From: JBBRMQ01 sp038230775
GTDB lineage: Bacteria > Acidobacteriota > Thermoanaerobaculia > Gp7-AA8
Assembly: GCA_038230775.1 (NCBI GenBank)
Contig: JBBRMQ010000027.1
Location: 1-26,124, forward strand
Reading direction: 5' to 3'
Length of the DNA: 26,124 nt
Positions 10,648 through 17,079 of the stretch are shown in pieces. The notes below the pieces were generated by a model. It was not told the origin of the DNA, did no database searches, and worked only from the letters and a program-made list of their open reading frames with translations. A program made the position numbers and the translations under genes. Numbering within the stretch: the stretch's first letter is position 1; the number at the start of each line of letters is the position of its first letter.

Positions 10648-11607
10648 ATGGCCGCCAAAACGCTCACCATCCCGACCGACGAGAACGAGGTGCTCCTTCG
10701 CTTCGGCGAGCGCGAGGTGCGGCTCACCAACCTGCGCAAGTTGTTCTGGAAAAACCTGAAGATCACGAAGCGCGACCTTCTGCAGTACTACGCTGACGTT
10801 GCGCCGTACCTTCTTCCGCACATTCAAGGCCGCGCGATGGTCATGAAGCGGTATCCGAACGGAGCGGAGGGAGATTTCTTCTACATGAAACGGGCTCCGG
10901 AGCCGCGGCCTGACTGGATCGACATCTGTTCCATTCCTCACGATAAGGGCCCTGTGCCGTTCCCGATCGTGCAGGACCTCCCCACCCTCATGTGGCTCAT
11001 CAACCTCGGCTGCATCGATCTCAACCCGTGGTACGCCCGCTGCGACGACTGGGACCGCCCCGACTTTCTGCACTTCGATCTCGATCCCGGCCCCGGCTCC
11101 GATATCAGAAAGGTGCGGCAGGTCGCGCTGTACGTCCGCGACATCCTCGATCACCTGAACATGCCCACGTATGCCAAGACCACCGGATCGAAAGGCATTC
11201 ACGTTTACATTCCGATCGTTCGCGGACCGTTGCAGAAAGAGGTCTGGGCGTTCGCGAAAGCGATCGCCATCGAGCTGGAGGCCCGTCATCCGGAGGTCAT
11301 CACCGCGGAATACCGAAAGGTGAAGCGGCCGCACGGCCGCGTTCTCGTCGACTACAACCAGAACGCATGGGGCCGTACGCTGGCGTCGATCTATTCGATC
11401 CGTCCGACGCCGGTCGCCGGCGTCTCGACGCCGGTGACATGGGACGAGGTCGAAGGGGGCGTTCGCATCGAGGACTTCCGCATCGACAACGTCCGCGAGC
11501 GACTCCGCAAAGTCGGCGATCTCTGGAGGCCCGTCCTCGGCAAGAAGCGCTTCGACCTGCGCAACATCTTTGCGCCGCCGAAGAAGAAGCGGACCTCCGC
11601 CAAATGA
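10648..11607 (+). CDS. LigD-type primase-polymerase (stand-alone)
   Basis: This gene encodes 319 aa and covers only the polymerase domain of LigD. In bacterial non-homologous end joining this domain fills gaps and adds (ribo)nucleotides at broken ends. Family landmarks in order are RLTNLRKLFWKN (about 26-37), the VMKRYPNGAEGDFFYMKRAP block (about 65-84), the metal-binding FDLDPGPG with Asp144 and Asp146, the KTTGSKGIHVYIPI nucleotide-site segment (about 175-188), and VLVDYNQNAWGRTLASIYSIRPTP (about 232-255) with the third acidic residue. All catalytic residues look intact. In many bacteria this is fused to a ligase and a phosphoesterase. Here it is separate, and its stop overlaps the ligase start as ATGA. 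The Lys-rich C-terminus (KKKRTSAK) is probably a flexible end. Confidence 0.93.
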   Translation: MAAKTLTIPTDENEVLLRFGEREVRLTNLRKLFWKNLKITKRDLLQYYADVAPYLLPHIQGRAMVMKRYPNGAEGDFFYMKRAPEPRPDWIDICSIPHDKGPVPFPIVQDLPTLMWLINLGCIDLNPWYARCDDWDRPDFLHFDLDPGPGSDIRKVRQVALYVRDILDHLNMPTYAKTTGSKGIHVYIPIVRGPLQKEVWAFAKAIAIELEARHPEVITAEYRKVKRPHGRVLVDYNQNAWGRTLASIYSIRPTPVAGVSTPVTWDEVEGGVRIEDFRIDNVRERLRKVGDLWRPVLGKKRFDLRNIFAPPKKKRTSAK

Positions 11608-12635
11608 CTCTGCCCATTCGTCCGCCGTTCGCGCCGATGGAGGCGAAGCGTGTGGACGCGATTCCCGACGGCAGCCACTGGCAGTTCGAGCCGAAGTGGG
11701 ATGGGTTTCGCGCGATCGTTTTCCGCGATGGAGCGAAGATCGAGATCCAGTCCAAAGCGGGACAGCCGCTGGCCCGCTATTTCCCCGAGCTCGTCGAGGC
11801 GTTCGGTGCGCTGAAGCAGAAACACTTCGTCATCGACGGCGAGATGGTGATCCCGGTCGACGGACGCCTTTCGTTCGACGACCTGCTGCAACGCATCCAT
11901 CCCGCGGAATCGCGGATCAACAAGCTCGCTGCGGCGACGCCGGCGCACTATTTCGCGTTCGACCTGCTCTACTGGAAACGCGATCTCACGAAGCAGCCGA
12001 TCGAAAAACGCCGCGTTCAACTCGAGACATTCTTCGAGACGATCGATCCCGACTCGCTGCTTCGCCTCTCGCCGGCAACGACCGACCGCAAGGTCGCGAA
12101 GACCTGGTTCAGCGATTTCTCGGGCATGGGCCTCGACGGCGTGATGGCCAAACGCCTCGGCGAGCCGTACCACTCGGGCGATCGCGATGGGATGGTCAAG
12201 GTCAAACATCTCAAGACGGCGGATTGCGTGGTGGGCGGATTCCGTTACGGTGAGGGAACGAAGACGGTCGGCTCGCTTCTGTTAGGCCTGTACGACGACG
12301 AAGGCCGCCTCGTTCACCTTGGGCACACCTCGTCGATCAAGAAGGGCGACCGCGACGACCTGACGAAGAAGCTCGAGTCGCTTCGCGGCAAGAATCCGTT
12401 CGAGGTTCGGGTGCCCGGCGGCCCGAGCCGGTGGGCGAGCGAGAAGAGCGGCGAATGGGAACCGGTGAAGCCGAAGCTCGTATGTGAAGTGGAGTACGAC
12501 TACTACTCGCAGGGACGCTTTCGACACGGCTCGAAGTTTCTGCGCTGGCGGCCGGACAAACCGCCCAAGCAATGCACGATGGACCAGGTGCTTCCCACGG
12601 GAGGGAAAAAGAAATTCGATCTCATCTCGCCTTAA
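11604..12635 (+). CDS. ATP-dependent DNA ligase (LigD/LigC type)
   Basis: This gene encodes 343 aa with an adenylation domain followed by an OB-fold, the core of ATP-dependent ligases used in bacterial end joining. Motif I is EPKWDGFRA with the adenylated Lys31. Further motifs are DGEMV (about 76-80), HYFAFDLLYW (motif III), GLDGVMAKR (motif IV) and GMVKVKH (motif V). The C-terminal OB-fold ends in FRHGSKFLRWRPDKPP, typical of the LigD group. The start ATG overlaps the polymerase stop, so the two are translationally coupled and probably act as a two-subunit equivalent of LigD. No phosphoesterase domain and no Ku gene is seen in this window. The 3' end overlaps the next gene. It has one TTA codon at 12282, followed by GGC. 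Confidence 0.95.
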   Translation: MTLPIRPPFAPMEAKRVDAIPDGSHWQFEPKWDGFRAIVFRDGAKIEIQSKAGQPLARYFPELVEAFGALKQKHFVIDGEMVIPVDGRLSFDDLLQRIHPAESRINKLAAATPAHYFAFDLLYWKRDLTKQPIEKRRVQLETFFETIDPDSLLRLSPATTDRKVAKTWFSDFSGMGLDGVMAKRLGEPYHSGDRDGMVKVKHLKTADCVVGGFRYGEGTKTVGSLLLGLYDDEGRLVHLGHTSSIKKGDRDDLTKKLESLRGKNPFEVRVPGGPSRWASEKSGEWEPVKPKLVCEVEYDYYSQGRFRHGSKFLRWRPDKPPKQCTMDQVLPTGGKKKFDLISP

Positions 12636-13975
12636 TCGCGGTTCTCCTCGCCGCGGCGACGTCCGCCGCCGCGCAACCGGTTCGCATCACCCAGAAACTC
12701 GAAGGCCTGGTTCACGGCACGCTCGTCGTGCCGGTGACGAACGCCGAGAACGTCGTGCGCGACGAGCTCTTCGTCAACGGCGTGAAGTTCGCGGAGGCGA
12801 AGGGGCGATCCGTCGTGATGCCGGTGCTGGTCGGCGATTACCTGCGCCGCCTGCGCATTCGCGTCGTCGGCTACGACGCGCAGAACAACGTCGTCGGCGA
12901 AGACGAGATGGTCATCAATGACCCGAAACCGCCATTTCGCGTGCATCTGCAGAGCAACGGCAACGAGCTTTCCGCAAGCGTCGTGAAACCACCGGAGTTA
13001 TCGCTGACGGGCGTCGAGTTTTTTCTAGGCGAGGAGAAAGTCGCGACGGTTCGCGCGGAGCCGTGGTCCGCTCCCTTCGACCCGGCAAAGAAGGCGGTGT
13101 ACGCGCGCGTCGTGGCCCACGCATCCGACGGCGAAGAAGCAAACGACGTTCTCTTCTTCGGCGCCGCGGTGAGCGGCCGCGTCGACGTCACGCTGCAGCA
13201 GGCCCCGATGTCCGTCGCCGGCAACGGCGCACCGCCGCGGATCGATCAGCTCACACTTTTCGACGACGGCCAGCCGCGCAAGATCGAGGCGCTCGTGCCG
13301 GCGTCCGACCAGCCTCTCTACGTCATCCTCCTCGTCGACTACTCCGAGAGCATGATCGAGGAGATGCCCGTCGTGAAGGCGGCGGCCAAGCAATTCGCGC
13401 AGCGCCTTCTGCGGCCCAACGATCGCATCGCGCTCGTCGGCTTCAACGACCACCTGTTCTGGCTGACGGGATTCACCAACGACTTCAATGCGGTGGCGCA
13501 AGCCATCGACCGCGTGAAGCCGCAGAGCGAGACCCATCTGTACGACACCGCCATCGAGATGTTGTTCGACCTGCAGAAGCAGCCGGGCCGGCACGCACTC
13601 GTCATCTTCACCGACGGCGTCGATCAGGGCAGCAAGTTCAAACTCGAGCATCTCGTGCACTACGCGCGCTACGCCGGCGTTCCGCTCTACCCGATCATCA
13701 AGAATCGCATGCTGATGAAGCTGATGCGATTCGGGATCGGTCAATTGCAGGCCCGCAAACTCGCCGGAGTGGCCCGCGACACCGGTGCCACGTACTTCAT
13801 CATCTCGAAAGAGAGCGAGCTGCCCGCGGTCTACGACAAGCTCTCGCTGGAGTTGCGCCAGCAATATCTCCTGCAGTTCTACTCGGCCCCCTCGGAAGCG
13901 GACGCCTGGCACTCCCTGGCCATCAAGTCCTCCGCGGGGCAGGAGTTGCGCATTCCGAAAGGGTATTTTCCTTAG
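12572..13975 (+). CDS. Secreted VWFA-related protein
   Basis: This gene encodes up to 467 aa. The N-terminal signal peptide is HLALIAVLLAAATSAAA, followed by a beta-rich region with two Ig-like stretches. A von Willebrand A domain (about 248-440) carries the metal-site motif DYSES (Asp256) and the later FTDG (Asp348). The layout fits the VWFA-related family that is expanded in Acidobacteria and thought to mediate extracellular or periplasmic protein interactions. The first ATG (12572) lies inside the ligase gene and has no ribosome site. An ATT at 12614, 8 nt after GGGAGGG, gives a cleaner signal peptide (see findings). The gene overlaps the ligase by 64 bp or 22 bp depending on the start. 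The stop codon touches palindrome copy 3. Confidence 0.85.
   Translation: MHDGPGASHGREKEIRSHLALIAVLLAAATSAAAQPVRITQKLEGLVHGTLVVPVTNAENVVRDELFVNGVKFAEAKGRSVVMPVLVGDYLRRLRIRVVGYDAQNNVVGEDEMVINDPKPPFRVHLQSNGNELSASVVKPPELSLTGVEFFLGEEKVATVRAEPWSAPFDPAKKAVYARVVAHASDGEEANDVLFFGAAVSGRVDVTLQQAPMSVAGNGAPPRIDQLTLFDDGQPRKIEALVPASDQPLYVILLVDYSESMIEEMPVVKAAAKQFAQRLLRPNDRIALVGFNDHLFWLTGFTNDFNAVAQAIDRVKPQSETHLYDTAIEMLFDLQKQPGRHALVIFTDGVDQGSKFKLEHLVHYARYAGVPLYPIIKNRMLMKLMRFGIGQLQARKLAGVARDTGATYFIISKESELPAVYDKLSLELRQQYLLQFYSAPSEADAWHSLAIKSSAGQELRIPKGYFP
12599..12605 (+). promoter_or_regulatory. Strong Shine-Dalgarno without canonical start codon
   Basis: GGGAGGG lies inside the end of the ligase gene. The in-frame codon of the VWFA gene 8 nt downstream is ATT (12614-12616). 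There is no ATG, GTG or TTG between this site and the signal peptide core. It may be the true ribosome site for the VWFA gene. Confidence 0.4.
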
Positions 13976-14032
13976 TGTGGGGCCAGTCCTCTGACTGGCC
14001 AACGTCGGCCAGCCAGAGGGCTGGTCCCACAC
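13975..14032. repeat. REP-like palindromic repeat, copy 3
   Basis: This is the same family as 9-61 and 133-185. The outer arms are GTGTGGGGCCAG (13975-13986) and CTGGTCCCACAC (14021-14032), with a 6-nt centre AACGTC. Its first base is the last base of the VWFA stop codon, and it ends 29 nt before the GTG of the M15 peptidase gene. It may work as a terminator or mRNA-stabilising hairpin. No T-run follows. Confidence 0.85.
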
Positions 14033-14061
14033 CCGGCACCTTTGTTGAACCTGTCGCCTTC

Positions 14062-15222
14062 GTGCCGGACTCCGCCCTCCATCCCAAGACGCCGCGGCGG
14101 CATCGCATCTTCGGTGGGTTGACGGAGCGGCAGGAGCACATCTTCACCCGGGTGGCCGTCGTCGTGGTACTGCTGTTCGTGACGGCATGGGTCGGTGCGA
14201 TCAACGACGCGTTTCAGCGGCGCCGCGAGATCATCCGCCAGGCGCAGGAAGCGAACATCAAGGTCCCGCTCCCGCCGCCGCTCGCGCCGACGCAGCAGAT
14301 CACGTCCGCTCTGACGCAGCCGAATGCGCCGACCACCGCGTATCTCAACGACGCCGTCCTCGGCTTTCTCAATCCGCTGCGGGGAGAGAGTGGCAAGGTC
14401 TACTTCACGACGCGAACGCCGGGAGCCGCCATCGCACCCGGAGCGCCGGCGAACGCCAGGGCGGTGCTGAAGGGCGGCACGACCGAGGTGTCGAACAACT
14501 TCGTGGCGCCGGCGAACCCCGGCGTCTACAAACTCGCCGTGCGGATCGATCAGGCGATGAAACAGATCAACGACATCAACGTCATCACACTGGTGCCGTT
14601 CGCCCGGAAACAGAGCGGCAAGATTGGCCTCTACTACCTCGGCAGCTGGCCTTTCGAAAGCGGCGGAACTCCGAAAACGCCGGCCTACGCGAATCCGAGC
14701 GGTTTCATCGAGGTCACCCCGCAGAACGCGGACACCCAGATCTCGGAACACTTCCGCCTGCGCGATTTCCTGACGAAAGATCAGCCGAACGTCTGGCCGA
14801 AGTATCTTCTGCTCAACCCGAAGCTCCTCGATAAGCTGGAGCTGACGATCCAGGAGCTCGACGCGATGGGCCATCCCGTTCGTCACATCAAGATCATGAG
14901 CGGCTTTCGCACGCCGAACTACAACGTGCATGGCGGGAACTCAGCCGGCCGGGCGAACTTGAGCCGCCACATGTACGGCGATGCGTCGGACGTCTTCATC
15001 GACAACGACGGCAATGGCAACATGGACGATCTCAATCACGACGGGCGGGTCGATGTGCGCGATGCCGAGGTGATTCAGCAGGCAACGGAGCGGGTGGAGC
15101 AGAAGTACCCGTCACTCGTTGGTGGAGTTGGCGTTTATTCCGCATCTAGCGGCCATGGACCCTTTACGCACATCGACGTGCGCGGGTACCGGGCGCGATG
15201 GCGCGGTACCGGTAATGGTTAA
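14062..15222 (+). CDS. Membrane-anchored M15-family peptidase
   Basis: This gene encodes 386 aa from a GTG at 14062. Upstream in-frame codons are repeat sequence and a shadow of the VWFA gene. A short basic N-terminus leads into one membrane helix (about residues 31-50), a Pro-rich linker (about 72-80), a beta-rich stalk domain, and a C-terminal zinc peptidase domain (about 270-380) of the M15 (VanY/peptidase M15A-like) type. Visible zinc ligands are His303 and Asp310 in SRHMYGDASDV, and His370 in THIDV. Family members cleave D-amino-acid bonds in peptidoglycan, so a wall-remodelling role outside the inner membrane is likely. Between the ligands lies an acidic, dockerin/EF-hand-like stretch (about 313-332). 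The next gene's ribosome site overlaps this stop codon. Confidence 0.85.
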   Translation: MPDSALHPKTPRRHRIFGGLTERQEHIFTRVAVVVVLLFVTAWVGAINDAFQRRREIIRQAQEANIKVPLPPPLAPTQQITSALTQPNAPTTAYLNDAVLGFLNPLRGESGKVYFTTRTPGAAIAPGAPANARAVLKGGTTEVSNNFVAPANPGVYKLAVRIDQAMKQINDINVITLVPFARKQSGKIGLYYLGSWPFESGGTPKTPAYANPSGFIEVTPQNADTQISEHFRLRDFLTKDQPNVWPKYLLLNPKLLDKLELTIQELDAMGHPVRHIKIMSGFRTPNYNVHGGNSAGRANLSRHMYGDASDVFIDNDGNGNMDDLNHDGRVDVRDAEVIQQATERVEQKYPSLVGGVGVYSASSGHGPFTHIDVRGYRARWRGTGNG

Positions 15223-15227
15223 GGAGG
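15221..15227 (+). promoter_or_regulatory. Shine-Dalgarno that fixes the GTG start at 15233
   Basis: AAGGAGG overlaps the M15 stop codon (TAA 15220-15222) and lies 5 nt before GTG 15233. It rules out the longer reading that starts at 15119 inside the peptidase gene. Confidence 0.8.
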
Positions 15228-15232
15228 CAGTC

Positions 15233-15637
15233 GTGGTAACCGAGACCGCAAGCGACAAGCGAAAAAACCTCGAAGAGGTCCGCGATGAGGATCTCGAACC
15301 GTATGTGACGTTGCGCTACATCGCACGCCTCTTCAAGATCCTTGCGATTCTGATGGTGGTCATGCTGGTCGGCGAAGTCGTCACCGGACTGATGGCCGAC
15401 GGACGCAGCGCCCTCATGACTCTCATCGGCGAAGCGACGAAGCTCCTCGTGATCGCTGGATTGATGTGGGGCGGCGGCGACATCACGATCCTTCTGATCG
15501 ACGCCGGTCATGACCTCCGCGTGGCCCGCATTCTCCTGGGACGCATCAACAAATCACTGCAGGGCGAAGGCGAGCGGACGATTGCGGTGAAGCCCGGTAC
15601 GGCTGCTACGACGCCGGCGCCCCAATCGCGCGTCTGA
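15233..15637 (+). CDS. Small two-TM membrane protein
   Basis: This gene encodes 134 aa. The start is GTG 15233 with an excellent ribosome site. The N-terminus is charged (VTETASDKRKNLEEVRDEDLEP). Two hydrophobic segments follow at about residues 38-58 and 72-95, the second containing Gly-rich WGGGD. The C-terminus is basic and then Thr/Ala/Pro-rich. I recognise no family. It is translationally linked to the M15 peptidase gene, so it may assist the peptidase at the membrane, but this is only inferred from position. It is convergent with the Doc-like gene on the other strand, and the two overlap by 32 bp. Confidence 0.7.
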   Translation: MVTETASDKRKNLEEVRDEDLEPYVTLRYIARLFKILAILMVVMLVGEVVTGLMADGRSALMTLIGEATKLLVIAGLMWGGGDITILLIDAGHDLRVARILLGRINKSLQGEGERTIAVKPGTAATTPAPQSRV

Positions 15638-16100
15638 GCGTCTCGCGGATCTCGCGGAAGACGTTCTCCGGCGCCAGGCCGAGCTCGCGATGACCGGCGG
15701 CGCGCTTGAGCATCGTCTCCAGAGCCTTCTCGTCAAGCACGCGCGCATCGATCGTGCGGTCGTTCAGATCGCAGAATGCGACAAGCGACGCGAGCGCGAC
15801 CCGCCGGTTGCCGCCGCGGAACGGACTGTTCATCAGGAGCGCGAAGAGAAAGGCCGCCACCTTGTCCGCAAACGACGGATAGGCCTCGCGGCCGAGGGTC
15901 GTGATCTGCGGCCGCTGCACGGCGTTGATGAGGCCGAACTGCGAGTCGACGACTCCGGGATGCGCGGCGTGGCCGCCGAATTCTGCGCTTACGGCACGAT
16001 GAATCTCGACGAGATCCTGCACCGTCAGGTAGCGGGTGCCGTTAGTCGGTAAGGCGCCGGAAAGCGGTGGGGTACTTCTTAACAGCACGTTTGAAGGCAT
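15606..16100 (-). CDS. Doc (death-on-curing) family protein, degenerate motif
   Basis: About 164 aa from ATG 16100; a GTG at 16088 is an alternative. Neither start has a clear ribosome site, and both lie inside the end of the upstream repeat-protein gene in another frame. The recognisable domain begins RYLTVQDLVEIHRAV and continues with a Doc-like SQFGLINAVQRP, the helix ADKVAAFLFALLMNSPFRGGNRRVAL, and a helical C-terminus. Fic/Doc proteins transfer AMP or phosphate to targets, using a His in a loop of the type HPFxDGNKR. Here the loop reads SPFRGGNRR: the His is Ser, Asp is Gly and Lys is Arg. Classical toxin activity is therefore doubtful. No Phd-type antitoxin is adjacent. The same frame stays open upstream to 16589, giving a 327-residue reading that I consider a repeat artefact. 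Confidence 0.7.
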   Translation of the reverse strand: MPSNVLLRSTPPLSGALPTNGTRYLTVQDLVEIHRAVSAEFGGHAAHPGVVDSQFGLINAVQRPQITTLGREAYPSFADKVAAFLFALLMNSPFRGGNRRVALASLVAFCDLNDRTIDARVLDEKALETMLKRAAGHRELGLAPENVFREIRETLRRAIGAPAS

Positions 16101-16596
16101 TGGCAACGATGGGGTTGGAGAAGCCGACGACGCCGGGGATGATGCGCGCTGCATTTTTCCCGTTGCTGCCGGGCGCTGGCTTGGCAGCGCCTGTTTTGGC
16201 GACGACGCCTGTTTTGGCGACAACGCCTGTTTTGGCGACAACGCCTGTTTTGGCGACAACGCCTGTTTTGGCGACGACGCCTGTTTTGGCGACAACGCCT
16301 GTTTTGGCGACAACGCCTGTTTTGGCGACGACGGTTTTTGCGACGGCAACTGTTTTTGCGACGACGGTTTTGCCGACGGCAACTGTTTTTGCGACGACGG
16401 TTTTGCCGCCGGCAACTGTTTTTGCGACGGCGGTTTTGCCGCCGGCAACTGCTTTAGCGACGACGGTTTTGGCGACGACTTGGCCGCGGGTTTTGCTGGC
16501 TTCGCTACTTTTGACTGGGGGCGCGACTTTGGCGCTGGCCTTTTTGGTTGGGGCGTTGCCTTTGGCCGATTTTTTTGCTTTGTCGCCATGCTTCAT
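16042..16596 (-). CDS. Lys/Val/Ala repeat protein, histone H1-like
   Basis: This gene encodes 184 aa. The start ATG 16596 has GAGG 6 nt upstream. The N-terminus is Lys/Ala-rich (KAKKSAKGNAPTKKASAKV). Residues about 40-85 are longer repeats of the type AVAKTVAGGKT. About 89-136 are eight copies of the six-residue unit TGVVAK. The C-terminus (about 150-184) is non-repetitive, GFSNPIVANAFKRAVKKYPTAFRRLTD, and looks like a real conserved domain. Highly basic Ala/Lys repeats are known from bacterial H1-like proteins such as Hc1, BpH1 and AlgP, which bind DNA through such tails. A nucleoid or DNA-binding role is inferred. This frame is preferred over the competing one (15606-16589) because its codons end mainly in C or G, as elsewhere in the window. 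A promoter-like pair lies upstream. Confidence 0.6.
   Translation of the reverse strand: MKHGDKAKKSAKGNAPTKKASAKVAPPVKSSEASKTRGQVVAKTVVAKAVAGGKTAVAKTVAGGKTVVAKTVAVGKTVVAKTVAVAKTVVAKTGVVAKTGVVAKTGVVAKTGVVAKTGVVAKTGVVAKTGVVAKTGAAKPAPGSNGKNAARIIPGVVGFSNPIVANAFKRAVKKYPTAFRRLTD
16188..16331. repeat. Eight tandem 18-nt repeats
   Basis: The unit is CGCCTGTTTTGGCGACRA, repeated eight times with only A/G changes in the second-last position. It is followed to about 16476 by looser 36-nt repeats of related sequence. Because the unit is a multiple of three and contains no stop in several frames, at least four reading frames stay open across it (two on each strand). It encodes the TGVVAK repeats on the minus strand. 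Copy number is likely to vary between strains. Confidence 0.9.
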
Positions 16597-16614
16597 CTCA
16601 GTCCTCAGCGGTAC

Positions 16615-16643
16615 ATGGTACTCCCGTTAAGTCACTGAGTCAA
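16615..16643 (-). promoter_or_regulatory. Promoter-like pair before the repeat-protein gene
   Basis: On the minus strand, TTGACT (16643-16638, 5/6 to consensus -35) is followed after 17 nt by TACCAT (16620-16615, 4/6 to consensus -10). Transcription would start near 16608, giving a leader of about 12 nt that contains the GAGG ribosome site. The spacing is ideal for a sigma-70-type promoter. Confidence 0.45.
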
Positions 16644-16728
16644 TGGCGTTTACGCGTCTGGCGCGGCCTAACGTCCGCCTAAACTGCTGAAAATGAGAGG
16701 CTTAACGACTGCACTTTTTCATGTGCAT

Positions 16729-17004
16729 TTATTCGACCGGCTCTTCTGCATCGCCTCCGGTGCCCTCAAATTCGGGCTTTGGGTCGTATGCAAGGAACTC
16801 TTTGGCTTTCTCGGTGAGGCTGAAACCGTCGCCGGCAGCCGCCAAATAACCCTTGGCCACGAGTCCCAGAGCCGGCGCTTCGCCACCTCCAGTCGGGTGC
16901 TTGATGGCCTTGATCGCGGCAGCGGCCATCGAGTCGCTCTGAATTCGACGGAACTCCTGCAAGACGCGGATCTCGGACGTTGTCATTCCTTTGATGGGCA
17001 GCAT
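16729..17004 (-). CDS. Small winged-helix-like protein
   Basis: This gene encodes 91 aa. The sequence has a helix SEIRVLQEFRRIQSD, a second helix AAAAIKAIKHP, then LGLVAKGYLAAAGDGFSLTEKAKEFLAY. This 'LV-KGYL...GFSLTEKA' pattern resembles the recognition helix, wing and final helix of MarR/PadR-like winged-helix proteins. The C-terminus is acidic (EFEGTGGDAEEPVE). It is short for a full repressor and could be a DNA-binding or accessory domain. A TACAAT box ends 8 nt before the ATG. A second ATG (16986) has an AAAGGA touching it and is less likely. It lies between nei and the repeat-protein gene on the same strand, so it may regulate either. Confidence 0.6.
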   Translation of the reverse strand: MLPIKGMTTSEIRVLQEFRRIQSDSMAAAAIKAIKHPTGGGEAPALGLVAKGYLAAAGDGFSLTEKAKEFLAYDPKPEFEGTGGDAEEPVE

Positions 17005-17012
17005 GCGTGGGG

Positions 17013-17018
17013 ATTGTA
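17013..17018 (-). promoter_or_regulatory. -10-like box before the winged-helix gene
   Basis: On the minus strand this reads TACAAT (5/6 to consensus) and ends 8 nt before ATG 17004. No Shine-Dalgarno sequence is present. It fits the leaderless pattern seen on the plus strand. Confidence 0.4.
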
Positions 17019-17026
17019 AGACGGGG

Positions 17027-17079
17027 AAGGATGTAAGACGAGTAGAACGGATAGCGCGTCCTACTCGTCTTACATCCTT
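17027..17079. repeat. 19-bp perfect inverted repeat after nei
   Basis: AAGGATGTAAGACGAGTAG (17027-17045) is repeated exactly in reverse complement at 17061-17079 with a 15-nt spacer. Weaker pairing extends outward on both sides (GTAAG...CTTAC). The right arm contains the last codons and stop (TAA) of the nei-type gene, so the hairpin begins within its coding end. It probably ends the lhr-nei transcript, although no T-run follows. It could also be a dispersed repeat. Confidence 0.8.

Noticed and set aside
13063..14061. Upstream extension of the M15 peptidase
   Set aside because: The extension is Arg-rich shadow of the VWFA gene plus palindrome copy 3. The membrane helix begins shortly after GTG 14062.
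14989..15090. Cellulosome dockerin
   Set aside because: There are at most one and a half loops, inside a peptidase domain. No cohesin, scaffoldin or cellulase gene is nearby, so only a calcium-loop resemblance is claimed.
16188..16476. CRISPR-like array
   Set aside because: The 18-nt units are contiguous with no unique spacers, and they encode a protein repeat. No cas gene is present.
15606..16589. A single 327-residue protein: low-complexity Ser/Pro/Lys/Gln N-terminus fused to a Doc domain
   Set aside because: Codons in this frame upstream of about 16100 have poor G/C third positions, and its ATG is 13 nt from the ribosome site. The competing frame fits better. The open frame is explained by the stop-free 18-nt repeat.
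16036..16638. Two plus-strand open frames across the repeat (Cys/Asp/Phe/Gly-rich and Ala/Thr/Val-rich)
   Set aside because: They are by-products of the same tandem repeat on the opposite strand. There is no ribosome site, no family, and they lie within the Doc and repeat-protein genes.
15606..17004. Classical Phd-Doc toxin-antitoxin module
   Set aside because: The gene before doc encodes a basic repeat protein, not a Phd-type antitoxin. The 91-aa winged-helix-like protein is not adjacent to doc, and the Doc catalytic residues are missing.
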